A stretch of 64,000 nucleotides of DNA, taken from the NCBI RefSeq assembly GCF_032854445.1, contig NC_088305.1, forward strand, positions 8,995,606-9,059,605, read 5' to 3'. Made by a program: the position numbers and the translations under genes. A model generated the notes under the pieces. That model did not search any database and was not told where the DNA came from. It saw nothing but the letters and a program-made list of their open reading frames with translations. The DNA is from Liolophura sinensis (taxonomy: Eukaryota; Mollusca; Polyplacophora; Chitonida; Chitonidae). Shown piece by piece: positions 10,638 through 22,141 of the stretch (position 1 is the first letter of the stretch; every line of letters begins with the position of its first letter).

Positions 10638-11036
10638 TCATCTACGAGACAACCGTTACCCGTTTCCTGCGACGTGCTCTTATCATACTAGGCATGTTTT
10701 CCGTTAAAATCTACCAAATACAAAAAAAAGTGAGAACTAACGAAGAGAGCAGCAATTAATCTAACCACAAAGGCATGTTCAAGTGCGAAAAACAATCCAA
10801 GACTACTTAACAACACAATTTTTTACAAACTAATTTCTCGTCGAACTGCACGGCTTGAATGAATTGTGTAAAGAGGCCGTTTGACCTATATTTCATCGCC
10901 ACGTAGTGGCCGTGCAGATTAAAGGGCGCTAACTTTAGTGAGCGTGAGTAAATAAATAAGATAAAAAAATACCCCCCCCCCACCCTGCTGCCACACAATG
11001 AATTAATCGTGTTTATCCCTTATGAACACTCTTATG

Positions 11037-11104
11037 TTGTAATAACAGAATACATTTTAGCATCACTCAGGCAAAAGACTTTCTGTTAAAATTAACAGAT
11101 TAAT
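11037..11104 (-). mobile_element. MITE-1 5'-end fragment, copy 1
   Basis: On the minus strand it reads TAATCTGTTAATTTTAACAG, then GACTTTCTGTTAA-type and GAGTGATGCTAAAATG blocks, matching the left end of the MITE at 18993. Only about 68 bases are present. Confidence 0.65.
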
Positions 11105-11981
11105 TTTTTTTAATGTAGTTGAACTTTAAGACGATGTAATCAATATAAGGTGATCGGGCCACAGACGAAGAGGGCTTTACTCAACTTCTCAACAAGGTTT
11201 GTTTTCACACTTGATTTAGATAGCCAAATTAATCTTTACCTGGCACATGAATTTAAAGACTTAACAAAAGGCATAATCTTGAGATAGACAACGGAAGGCG
11301 AAAATTCTCGTTCGTTACTTAACGAAAAACAGAGGCAAAAACAAAAGAATGTAGAAGCACATGACACCAGACTTTGAGAGTCGTAGAAATGTTGAGAGAT
11401 GTTAAATGCAGTCTTAGTTTTTCAGTTCAAGTATATAGGCCTATATTTGACGGAATCAAAAGTGACTAGTGCATTTCGAAAAAAGTTTTTAAATTATCTC
11501 CCAATCTTTTTAAGAAATACATAACGTTCATCCTGGGCTATCCCAAGGAGCTTACAACTAGCTTATGTCGTTTTAATTCGGAAAATTGCCATAATTTTCT
11601 CGGAGGTCCCACCTCACCACAACTTTCTCCAATAAACACACCTTTTAAGCGGGAGAGTGACCTCAAGGGAGGTAGTTCGGCGAGGCCCTATTGCGGAAGC
11701 ACCTTTAAGGTTGTCTTGTTTTTACTCATTCTCTATTTGTGGTGCATTGCTTTAAGTAAATGTTGGCTTTTTTTACAACCAAGTGGTTTTTTTAGTAGTT
11801 GCGTCCTCGATGGCGTATCACAAATAGGCCTATTTCATCGCCACGTAGTGGCCGTGCAGATTAAAGGGCGCTAACTTTAGTGAGCGTGAGTAAATAAATA
11901 AGATAAAAAAATACCCCCCCCCCCCCACCCTGCTTCCACACAATGAATTAATCGTGTTTATCCCTTATGAACACTCTTATG

Positions 11982-12048
11982 TTGTAATAACAGAATACAT
12001 TTTAGCATCACTCAGGCAAAAGACTTTCTGTTAAAATTAACAGATTAA
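11982..12048 (-). mobile_element. MITE-1 5'-end fragment, copy 2
   Basis: This is the duplicate of 11037-11104, carried in the second unit of the 942-bp tandem duplication and not an independent insertion. Confidence 0.65.
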
Positions 12049-12942
12049 TTTTTTTTAATGTAGTTGAACTTTAAGACGATGTAATCAATATAAGGTGATC
12101 GGGCCACAGACGAAGAGGGCTTTACTCAACTTCTCAACAAGGTTTGTTTTCACACTTGATTTAGATAGCCAAATTAATCTTTACCTGGCACATGAATTTA
12201 AAGACTTAACAAAAGGCATAATCTTGAGATAGACAACGGAAGGCGAAAATTCTCGTTCGTTACTTAACGAAAAACAGAGGCAAAAACAAAAGAATGTAGA
12301 AGCACATGACACCAGACTTTGAGAGTCGTAGAAATGTTGAGAGATGTTAAATGCAGTCTTAGTTTTTCAGTTCAAGTATATAGGCCTATATTTGATGGAA
12401 TCAAAAGTGACTAGTGCATTTCGAAAAAAGTTTTTAAATTATCTCCCAATCTTTTTAAGAAATACATAACGTTCATCCTGGGCTATCCCAAGGAGCTTAC
12501 AACTAGCTTATGTCGTTTTAATTCGGAAAATTGCCATAATTTTCTCGGAGGTCCCACCTCACCACAACTTTCTCCAATTAACACACCTTTTAAGCGGGAG
12601 AGTGACGTCAAGGGAGGTAGTTCGGCGAGGCCCTATTGCGGAAGCACCTTTAAGGTTGTCTTGTTTTTACTCATTCCCTATTTCTGGTGCATTGCCTTAA
12701 GTAAATGTTGGCTTTTTTACAACCAAGTGGTTTTTTTAGTAGCTGCGTCCTCGATGGCGTATCACAAATAGGCCTATCAATGTTTTATAGAATGTTGCAT
12801 ATCGTAATATTGTCTGCGGACTTGTACCGCTATCATTGTATATGTATCATGTATGTTACACTGCTCTCATGTGATGCCAAAATCGTCGATGTACTCATTG
12901 TATTAACATGAAAACCTTAAAGGTGATGAAGAAAAGGTATTG

Positions 12943-13127
12943 TTGTTGTTGTTGTCTACATATAAGATTTCCTTGTTGTTGTCCAGACGCAAAATTTCCT
13001 GGTTGTTGTTTACATGTTAGATTGCATTGTTGTTGTTTACACACAAAATTTCATTGTTGTTGTATACACACAAAATTTCACTGTTGTTGTCTACACACAA
13101 AATTTCATTGTTGTTGTCTACACGCTC
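12943..13127 (+). repeat. 27-bp minisatellite
   Basis: About six or seven units of TTGTTGTTGTCTACACACAA-AATTTCA are present, degenerate on the left and clean on the right. The unit is nine codons long, so a 116-aa frame (12908-13258, ATG start) stays open and reads repeats of CCCLHTKFH. I see no independent evidence that it is translated. Confidence 0.85.
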
Positions 13128-13258
13128 CAATAATACGTTTTCCGTCTCCAATCATTTTTCAATTTTCCTTACTCCTTAATTCGTTTGGCGAATTTTGCCT
13201 AATGCTGCATGGTGTTGTTATTAGCTTATTAGATCTATCTGGATTCAAAATGATTTAG

Positions 13259-13799
13259 AAAAGGTTCTTTTTGTGAAATAAACTTACACCTGACAATTTT
13301 AAAAACTGACAATGTGTGTTAGCACTATCTTTTTGTAGTAAATTTCTGTCGTAAACTTATTATCCTTCAACCAAAGACATATAGTAGCCACCATGATAGT
13401 AGTAAACACATCATGATTTTTTTTTTATAAGCGTCATGTCCGACATTCGTATACCATTACTAGTCCGTAAAGGGCGTTCCAAGTCGACAATCGCAAGATC
13501 CATTTCCAAAACAACGTTTAACACTAGCTCCCAAAGACAAAGGTATGCAAGAAATTATACAAATAGGAAATAAAGCCGGTAACACACAAGAGAGAAGCGG
13601 TCATCAGTTTTCAATGATGCCGGGCAGACAGTTGATATTCCAGGCACGAATTCCATATCAAAGTTCAAATTCGTAGTTCATGAATGAGTTCCAGGCCAAA
13701 TAACAATTAAACAGGGTATCTCAGTCGCGGTTTTGATTGATAGACTAAACCACCGGTGTAGATGACTAATATATCTTGTCCTGTTGAAATGTTTTAGCG
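13259..13799. other. No gene or repeat recognised
   Basis: AT-rich sequence without supported exons. Confidence 0.35.
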
Positions 13800-15370
13800 A
13801 TTACGTTACACACAGATAATGGAGATAGACGGTAACTGTTTGGATCTAAATGATTTATCATGGTAATTGAGATATTCATCTTTCCTCGAGTAATAGATTT
13901 ATTGATTTGTTCCCTATAAAAGCCTAGATATTATATTGTCTTACACGCCTGACGGAGACACATATAGCCTGCGTTTTCTCCAGATATCGGAGATAGAATC
14001 CAGGAAACTAAAACGGAGACCAGAACCCTGTCATTCACACGTTTAAGGATGTGTGCTCAGTCGTCACCAATCATATAGGACGGTAACTAAATATAGTCAG
14101 CTGGGCATAGCTTCCACTTTATGTCCGGAGATTTGTCAGCTGTCAATCAGTATGCGGTTATTTCTTCTGTGCTCTGGTGGGTTTTCCTCTCCCACAAAAC
14201 CTGACCTCCATGATATAAATTATATGCATATATTGAGTACAGTATGCAATATACACCTATTACCGGTACACAAATAGATAAACTGGGGTCGTCCGAGTAC
14301 GGCGTAAAAACCAATCAAATAAATAAATAAATATGGACGCGATAACTAACTTGATCCCAACGTAACACGTTTACTAAGGCAACTAACAAGAGAGTTTTCC
14401 CCTCAGGCAATAATACTCGTCTGTATCGGTCCCACACAGACAAAGAGTCAGCAATTCTCGACGTGAAAAATATTTTCTCAGTCGTCGTGACAATTGGTTC
14501 TTAGCCTCGTAATAATTCATCGTCTACGCACAAAGGAATATATTTCCCTAGCGATATAACAATTCCATTCCAAGCTCACCGATTTGATCATTGTTCTCTT
14601 GCAATGTATGTGTACTACGTCATCAGTTTGTCCACAAAACGTCACGGTGAAGGCCGGAATAAACAACATAGCTTAGGCCAGAATTGCTTTATACTGGAAA
14701 GTTTCCCCATTGCAACGGATTGAAAATACAATCGGGATTTCACCCTGGTCGAATTGCATCCCTGCACGAATCGTACTAACCTGAATATTTGTTCTCCATA
14801 AATGATACGAATATCAATCGATATGTGTTGGCCAGAAATTTGACGAAAGTATCAGTGAACGGCTAAACAAGCCGGTGATCGCTTAATTTGAAGACAAGTC
14901 AAATAATGGGGTTGGGAGACAGGCGAACGGCCTTTAAATAAATCTGTCAAACAGATTTCTATTTCGGACTTCATCTTGAAAACAAATCAGATTTTTAACT
15001 AACATTGACTTCACAAAGGGGTTGATAATCAAGACATAGCCAGCGGAAGACAAAAACTCTCGTTTATTACATTGGCCTACACAGGACGTCGTGCGATGTT
15101 TTGTAATTTTGTCCTATCTCATTGCCTTTGAACACTGGGTTTAAATGAGAGATTTTACAGAAGCTAACCTATCTTTTAAGAGTCTTTCCTCTTTTTCTTC
15201 AAGAATTCACCAAATATTGTCAATATCCTAAAATTACCCAAAGGCGTTGTTGCAAATCATTGTCGACGAAAGTGGTGAAACAGCTTTGAAGTTACCTTGT
15301 TTTTACTGATTCTGTACCTTTTTTGCTTTATTTGCAGAAAATTTATACGCCTTGATAATCAAAGTATTTT
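13800..15370. repeat. Diverged large repeat, left member of an old duplication
   Basis: Blocks in this interval recur in the same order at 18650-20215. Examples are ATTGATTTGTTCCCTATAAA vs ATTGATTTGTTGCCAGTAAA, GGACGGTAACTAAATA vs GGACGATAATTAACTA, and TTTTTACTGATTCTGTACC vs TTTTCACTGATTCTGTACT. The spacing is similar once the MITE in the right member is discounted. The terminal part also resembles the 942-bp duplication unit (GTTTTTACTCATTCTCTA). Similarity is patchy and was judged by eye. Confidence 0.5.
14284..14333 (+). mobile_element. SINE-A tail fragment
   Basis: GAGTACGGCGTAAAAACCAA followed by TCAAATAAATAAATAAATA is the 3' terminus of SINE-A. Upstream sequence (for example GGTGGGTTTTCCTCTCCCAC at 14178-14197) may be a heavily eroded remainder. 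Confidence 0.6.
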
Positions 15371-16639
15371 CTTACGGCGCCTCGCTGGCACATGACGAGG
15401 GGGAATAACTTCTCTGGCTACAGTCTACAGTTAATGCTTCGGGTGGGGAATGTAATCGTCTGCATTTTTCAGATACCCTTACTTTTGCCTGTTGGGGATG
15501 CACTTTTTGGGTTTTACAACTCGTTCCATGGTTTTATAACAAAGGCGTCAAAGTTTTACTGCAGGTCTACTGTTGTGTGGAACCATGAGATAAACCAAGC
15601 AAAACCTGTGATGAATCACCTGTTTGTCAATTTGCGAAAATTTTCACCGATCAACCCCTGTGGGGAGTTTGACTGAAATTGCCCAGGGAACGAGGATCAT
15701 CAGGGTCCTCTTCCTCATTTACTAAAATGTAAGTAAATGAAAAATTAATTGTGGACTGCGTTAACACGTGAATCTAGGCGTCGAAACAAACATTTATACA
15801 CCAGCCGTCAATCATAATGAACGCCATTGATCGCAATGAATGCCACAAGGATAAAGGCTGAAAAAAAAGGCCTGACCAAGACCACTTTCACAAACTCTCG
15901 CGCAAATAAATTCCCGATAATGTTTTTTCGTAAATGACCGTGTTTTGATTACAACGTTACAAAGCGACGAGAAAAATAAAACAAATTTGTTTTAGGCAAT
16001 TTTGTGAAAGTAAAATTTGCATGTTGTTCATATAAACCCGAGTATGATTGTATCATGCTGGGATAATTCGTACAAGACAGTTTGTACATTAGTTGTAAAC
16101 ACGTCCATGCATAGCTTCCACGTGAACATTAAATAGGCTAATAGTTAAACACTGCCATGTCTTGTACTATTGGAATGTGCCAGCTGTTAGCCTATATCCA
16201 GCTAATTTCCACCTCATCAACTAATGTGGTCAATCAATTAATCTTCTCCTGTCATACTTAATACTGATCTACAGAGGATGTAATCGTGCTCAGATTATCC
16301 GAGCGATAACCTTCCCGTTCTTGATGTCAGCTCGAGATTCCGTCCTAACTTAGACATCACAAAGCTGCGTTTGGCTCACATCTCAAGAGCAAGTCAATTC
16401 TGTATGTGAAAATCGTTTTCCGGCGAAACGAGGACCGTAGTCTGTTCCGCATATAGAGAAGATGTTCATTTTACACGACGATGTGCACGACTGACTCGAT
16501 ATTTGCAATCAACTAGCAATACACATTGCCGGGCCATGACCTTTTGGACGCCGATGTCTGCATGTGTAAAGCTAAGGCCATTGGGTTGTCATTCGCTCAG
16601 TTCTACGTATTAACCCGCTAGTACTTCTCACACTGACTT
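15371..16639. other. No gene recognised
   Basis: The 94-codon open frame at 15392-15676 has no domain, splice or composition support. No known repeat was seen. Confidence 0.35.
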
Positions 16640-16790
16640 ACTTCTCCTGCCGTACATGGGAAGGTCTGCAGGATAGTCTCGCAGGTTTCACCCGGACTTT
16701 TGGCCGGTTTCCTTCCACCATGATGCTGGCCCCATGTGGCCTAAGTAAAATATTCTTGAGTACGGCGTAAAACACCAAAATTAAAAAAAG
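16640..16790 (+). mobile_element. SINE-A 3' half
   Basis: CTTCTCCTGCCGTACATGGG, then CACCATGATGCTGGCC and ATATTCTTGAGTACGGCG, are the central block and 3' domain. The head and the usual AAAT tail are missing or degenerate. Confidence 0.75.
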
Positions 16791-16880
16791 TACTTCATAT
16801 CAAGGGTAATATGGATTCATTACAATCTTTAAGACATGCAACGCTACCTAGTGTGTAGATGTTACTACTAACGTTATACA

Positions 16881-17143
16881 GGGACCTTCGAGGCCGAGGT
16901 GGTCAGCACGCCAGCATGCCAGCACGGTGCAATACCCTCACCAATGTGGTCGTTCTGAATTCAAGTCCAGCTCATGCTGGCTTCCTCTCTTTCCGTACGT
17001 GGGAAAGTCTGCCAACAGCCTGCGAATGGTCTTGAGTTTCCCCGGATTCTGCCCGGTTTCCTCCCACCATAAGGCTGGACGCCGTCGTATAAGTGAAATA
17101 TTTTTGAGTACGGTGTAAAAAAACAGTCAAATAAAATAAATAA
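16881..17143 (+). mobile_element. SINE-A, near full length
   Basis: A degenerate head (GAGGTGGTCAGCACGCCAGC) is followed by a conserved body (AATTCAAGTCCAGCTCATGC) and tail (ATTTTTGAGTACGGTGT, then AAATAAAATAAATAAG). The reversed-strand frame over it is not a gene. Confidence 0.85.
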
Positions 17144-18649
17144 GTAGATCCAAATAGGTAGACACACGTTGTCCAACTTTTATTTACCTTAAAAGTATGT
17201 CATGACAAAGCATTTAAAGGGGTTTGCCATCCAATCGCAAGGACACACGAGATACTGGAAATTCGGGACTAGAGAGGGAATTTGTAATGTTCGCGCATGA
17301 CAAAAGCTGTCGACGACGCTCAGGCGACCGTTTGAGTGGTTTAACGTGCCCTGTACAACGCTTGTTTTCCACCAGTCACACGTGGGAAAGGTTTGTCAGT
17401 TGTCCATGGTTTACTTTCTTTGTGGTATGAAAAACACCAAAAGTGATGATTATAAAGTGAACGAGATATAAAATTATCTATGGTTTGAAGCTACTCGATC
17501 TCCTTTCCTTCTTAGAAAGGAACCCTTTTTACAGAGGTTGCATTGCCGGTCTGGTGCTAAATGGCTGTTGTATGAAGAGATCAGTTCACAATGACCTGTG
17601 GTGCGGCTGGTGATTCCGATGTCTGCAGTATAGGCAACAAAAAGGGGACAGTTACATCGACGCCTATAGTTGAGAAAATTGACCATGTCGTTTCTCTTCG
17701 TAATGGGCCAAAAACATCCCCTGTTCTGGTAGTCCACGGAGGACGCTGTATTAACTATGTATCGCCTGTCTAGTTAGATTAGACTGTGTTAGGAAGCGTG
17801 GTATCACAATATTATGAATAGGAGTGCAGCTTTTACAAAATCCAGGCAAAAACAAACATTGTGAATACCACCTTTTTCATTAAAAAACTTAGTATCTCCA
17901 GGTCTTAAACCTGTACATATTTCGAACAAATGTTAAGTAATGGAATCCCTGAAATCGAAAACAGTCATCGGAATTCAGTCTAATTTCTTGGTCTAATTTC
18001 TTGGTCTAATTTTGAAACTTTTTTTTAATTTCACGCTGTTTTGGAAATTGGTCTTGCGCATTGACCCGGTTGACGGCTTGCGTTCGAATGTCAGCATCAA
18101 CGCCTAGATTCAACGTTGTCGGCAAGGCGAAGTTATACATAAATTAATATTATTAAATCGATTCCTTCTTTTGCACGCCTGTATGAGGTACATGACCATT
18201 ATTTGCGTTGTAGAACCTTTGAAATAGGCCACAGTAACTAGTGGTGTTGAATATTAATGAGGGTTTGTAAATATCTCATTGGTTCAGAGCCTCGTGAGCA
18301 GAGCCTTACTATCCATGCAGTAAAGTCAGTTATATTGTTATGTATAATAAGTCAACAGCTCTAACATAAATTAGTTATGAGAAAAGATCTCCGATCCCAA
18401 TTTATATCCCCCGTTTAAGTTTACTGTTAGTTTTTGACTTCTGTCTTATCTGCTTAAGGCGTAATGGAGATAGCTAAATCCAGGGTTCTATTACAAATAT
18501 GTTTAATTGTTGATAAATCCTCCATGGTTTCTGGTCAAACATGACAATAACTGTAATACTGTCGGTTGTGTATTTCTCCGGAATTTGCCATTGGGCAGAT
18601 TTAAGAACTTCCATTCCATAATGCAGCCGTCACTGGTCAATGTTCTAAC
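17144..18649. other. No gene recognised
   Basis: A weak, SINE-A-like remnant may lie at 17330-17440. A 16-bp tandem triplet (TTTCTTGGTCTAA-type) sits at 17980-18012. The open frames at 17224-17773 are unsupported. Confidence 0.35.
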
Positions 18650-20215
18650 GTGCTAGGGATTCAGTTACACCCAGAAAACACAGATCCAAATGCTTCAGCA
18701 AAGCAATTGTGATCTTCATCTCTCCTTGAAAAATGGATTTATTGATTTGTTGCCAGTAAAACTCATATCAGTATTCAACACGTTTATTTGGAAACTGCAG
18801 ATCTCGTCCTGATATCCGTCATAGAATTGATCTATATGTGAGGAAGGCCGGATACCTGTCATGGGAACGTCTCTAACCATGTGCTTAACTGTCACTAAAT
18901 ATAAGACAATGTAGGACGATAATTAACTACAATGTCAACAGTGGAATAATGAAGTGCAGCTAACAGAGGTTGCACAGCTACACCATAACATTAATCTGTT
19001 AATTTTAACAGAAAGTCTGTTGTCTGAGTGATGCTAGAATGTATTCTGTTATTTGCAGCGGGTTATTCTGTTAAGTATAACATGCATATTCTATTAATTT
19101 AACATAAAAATTCTATTAGACTAACCAGGTGTTGTGTTGAATATGACAGAATAATGTGTTAAAATTAGCAGATTACATTCTAGCAGATGAATTTCCCACA
19201 TACATCAGACGTGCACACCGTATTGGTCCAGAACGAGTGATTTTCATACAGACAAATAACAGGGAATGATTATCCCAGTAACGAGGCGACAGCTGCCTCT
19301 TTTTCAAGCGAACAGTCGAGTCGGCTATCACAAACTACATATCGTCCACCGGAAATAGTTTGCCCAAATACCACAAAATCCAATATCTACTAAACGAAGA
19401 GAATAAAATTGAACTAAGCGTCATTAGACAAAATATTGAAAACTCTTAGTGAAGACGCCAAATAATCAAAGCAACCGGAAACATGATGTTGCGTCACACT
19501 AAAAAATTTTAAACAGGGTTCGGAAGACGCAAGTTGAATGAGCTGTGTTATCGGGTTATAGGGTTAACTTACACCTGATCGGATAAAATTGTTAACATTG
19601 CGGCGCTTTCGAGTTCCTCAATGTGCGCGATTTTTATTACTTTCACCTGCGATATTACACAATTGCAGTATAAAAAGATTTAAATTTCATCTGAATCAAT
19701 GCATGTACACATTTGGTCTAGTGTTTTTTTTCTTTCAAAGATATAGACGGGATTTCTTTCTGATCGAATAGCTTTCAGGTTGAGCCACTATTCCCTGAAT
19801 ACTGGTTAACTACCCGATCTCTCCAACTTTCTGCAGAAGTGAAGAAACAAAAGCTCAGCTTATTTGGCGTCTACCCGCTGAAAATGCGCAAGACACTATT
19901 AAAGGGGAAGTGGGGTAATAAACGAAAAGACCTGTACTCAGATGGCATGCAAAAAAAAAAAAAAAACCTAAAACGGGCAACAAAAATGTCATCCCATTCT
20001 TGCAATTTCGTAACAGCTCACCGTCTTTGACCACTTGGTTTAAATCCTTTCTGTTAAGACATTTTCTTTTGTCGCTGAAGATCCCGCCATATATTGCTAA
20101 TACCCTACAACTGTCCGAAGGCCTTGTCCTAAAACCACTGGCGATGTAATTGCACACTTCTGAGGTCTTTTCACTGATTCTGTACTTCACAATAAATTTT
20201 ACCGCCTTTCTAACT
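18650..20215. repeat. Diverged large repeat, right member of an old duplication
   Basis: This is the partner of 13800-15370 (see that entry). It carries the complete MITE-1 insertion at 18993-19174 that the left member lacks, so the MITE arrived after the duplication. An A-tract lies at 19950-19965. Confidence 0.5.
18988..19179 (+). mobile_element. MITE-1, complete copy
   Basis: The body is 18993-19174 (182 bp). Its terminal inverted repeats are AATCTGTTAATTTTAACA (18993-19010) and the reverse complement of AATCTGCTAATTTTAACA (19157-19174), 17 of 18 identical. A possible 5-bp target duplication ACATT flanks both ends. The interior is AT-rich with repeated TATTCTGTTA/TATTCTATTA motifs and no coding capacity, so it is a non-autonomous DNA element. 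The superfamily is unassigned. Confidence 0.8.
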
Positions 20216-20317
20216 AAGGTAGTTTCGTACTGTGCTTCTGTCGATGAAGCACTGTCACCGAGGAAAGGGATTCTCTAGTAACGCAATAAAAACTCTACTA
20301 TATGAGTTATGGTTACT

Positions 20318-20459
20318 GTAGTCGGTGGCCAGCAGCCTGCGGATGGTCGTCGGTTTCCCCGGGCTCTGACCGGCTTCCTCACACCATAATGCTGGCCGCC
20401 GTCGTAAAAGTGAAATATTCTTGAGTGCGGCGTAAAACACAAATAAATAAATAAATAAT
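20318..20459 (+). mobile_element. SINE-A 3' half
   Basis: CAGCCTGCGGATGGTCGTCG through GTGAAATATTCTTGAGTGCG and an AAAT-repeat tail. It is 5'-truncated within the body. Confidence 0.85.
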
Positions 20460-20807
20460 ACTGCACTCAATGGCAGGACATGAAAATATATGATGTCGGG
20501 TCATCGGAGGCACTACACGATTCGCAACGAAGTGACAGTTGCTGTCCAGTGCTACGATAAATATAGACATATATATTTGCTTACATTTAGCTTCCACATA
20601 CCCTATTAGCGTCAGTCTTACCAATTTTGCAGTTGCAGTAAAGGTTTATTTCATTTCTTTGCTCACAGCCACATAGCTTGGGAACAACAAATGAAGAAGA
20701 TGCGGTAAGGGGAACAATATTGCCACAAGAGAATAAAAATGTACTGATTTATTTTGGTAGGGTTTCATGGCGTACTCATGAAAATCTTAAATACACGAAT
20801 AGTCAGG

Positions 20808-21031
20808 TTTATTTATTTATTTGATTGGTGTTTTACGCCGTACTCAAGAATATTTCACATATACGACGGCGGCCAGCATTATGGTGGGTGGAAACCGGGC
20901 ACAGTTCGGGGGAAACCCACAACCATCCGCAGGTTGCTGGAAGACCTTCCCACATACGGCCAGAGAGGAAGTCAGCATGAGCTGGACTTGAACTCACGGC
21001 GACCGCATTGGTGAGAGACTGCTGGGTCATC
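20808..21031 (-). mobile_element. SINE-A, head truncated
   Basis: Tail, 3' domain, body and B-box region (GACTTGAACTCACGGCGACC) are present on the minus strand. The copy stops at CTGCTGGGTCATC, inside the tRNA-like head. Confidence 0.9.
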
Positions 21032-21625
21032 CGCGTAGAGGGTAGAGAAAACCGATGCATGTGACCATCTACCTCGCAAACCTCCCGTTCTAAAGATACA
21101 GACAAAAGAGCGGGACATGGATTCGAACATGCAACCTCAATGGGGTTTCGGACTTAAGTAACTCTGGCCGAAGTGGTGTTGTACCTTGTTCATGCCTGCC
21201 TTTTCGACGACAAATATGGGTAAACTGGTAATGCATTTACAAGAGAACAGTGGTCATTCCCCCTTGGGTCAAAAGTCCCTCACTGTATGTATTTTAGATG
21301 AATACGCCTCATTCCACTATATGCAACTCGTGACCTCTTACGAACGTCAGAGCGGATCTATGTTACTGTGGCAGTATGTCATGGCGTTTGAGACACAAAT
21401 TACCCATCAGCTACGTCTCCATGGGCTGAAGGCTGCAGACATTTAAGTTCCTTATTTCTCTGTCTTTCGATTTATCCCAAGCGCCACGCCGATTTCCGCG
21501 TGGGCCAGAGATTCCTTGGTGATGCTCAAAGCCCTACGCCGCACTAACAGCCTCCACATAAGGTATCTGACAAAGGCAGGAAACCACATAAGGCTTTTAA
21601 ATAGAGCTCCACCAATACGGTTTCT
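21032..21625. other. No gene recognised
   Basis: The 86-codon frame at 21186-21446 has no recognisable domain or flanking splice signals that agree with a gene model. Confidence 0.3.
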
Positions 21626-21740
21626 GCGAGTTCAAGTCCAGCTCATGCTGGCTTCCTCTCCGGCCGTAAGTGGGAAGGTCCAGCAGCAACCTGCGAATGG
21701 TCGTGGGTTCCCCTGGGCTCTGCCCGGTTTCCTTTCAAAT
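21626..21740 (+). mobile_element. SINE-A central fragment
   Basis: From the B box (GAGTTCAAGTCCAGCTCATG) through GGGCTCTGCCCGGTTTCCTT. Both the head and the 3' tail are absent. Confidence 0.8.
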
Positions 21741-22067
21741 ACACAAAAAGAGCTCGCTCTGGCGTTGGTTTGGAGTCATCCTCGGCCGGACAAAATTTTT
21801 GCCAAGCCTAACGTCAGAGCAATATCGGACTAACCTTCGCCAAATACCTGGCTGGTCTCCTGGCTTCAAGCTGCAGTCTAAACGACGAGAGTTGGATTTG
21901 AACAACCAACCTCTTTGGTCAAAGGCTTGATAATCACAGTGAGCCTACGATTTACCCATGTCATTGTAAAATGACATTATGGGACCATTCGCCAATGACG
22001 AATTTCTAAATGACGAATTTTCTTGTAATTTCAAAAATTACCTGTTATGTTAGCAATTGAATAAAAA
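21741..22067. other. No gene recognised; 3' flank of the YAE1 gene
   Basis: Contains a short direct repeat (AATGACGAATTT twice at about 21995-22020). Nothing else was seen. Confidence 0.35.
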
Positions 22068-22112
22068 AAAACACACACACACACACACAAAAAACAACAA
22101 AAAAAAAACACA
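22068..22112. repeat. (AC)n / A-rich simple repeat
   Basis: An alternating AC tract followed by A-tracts lies just downstream of the YAE1 gene. Confidence 0.9.
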
Positions 22113-22141
22113 TACTGGATGTCAAGGTGATTTAATGGTTA

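Larger units (their letters stand above)
8590..10660 (-). mobile_element. Decayed DIRS-like (tyrosine-recombinase) retroelement
   Basis: Minus-strand fragments lie in the order gag-like, reverse-transcriptase thumb, RNase H, tyrosine recombinase. This is the DIRS/Ngaro layout; LTR elements with integrase and LINEs do not have it. No methyltransferase segment is visible between RNase H and the recombinase, which fits Ngaro-type better than DIRS1-type, though deletion could also explain it. The catalytic core of the reverse transcriptase is gone. Boundaries are approximate because I could not find the terminal repeats. Confidence 0.8.
10889..12777. repeat. Recent tandem duplication, unit about 942 bp
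   Basis: The segment beginning TATTTCATCGCCACGTAGTG at 10889 recurs at 11831, and both copies end with the same CACAAATAGGCCTAT. I counted about ten differences (for example TGACGGAATC/TGATGGAATC, GTGACCTCAAG/GTGACGTCAAG, and C-tract and T-tract length), so identity is about 98-99%. Each copy contains a MITE-1 5' fragment and a C-tract of 9-13 bases. No gene is visible. Confidence 0.95.
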
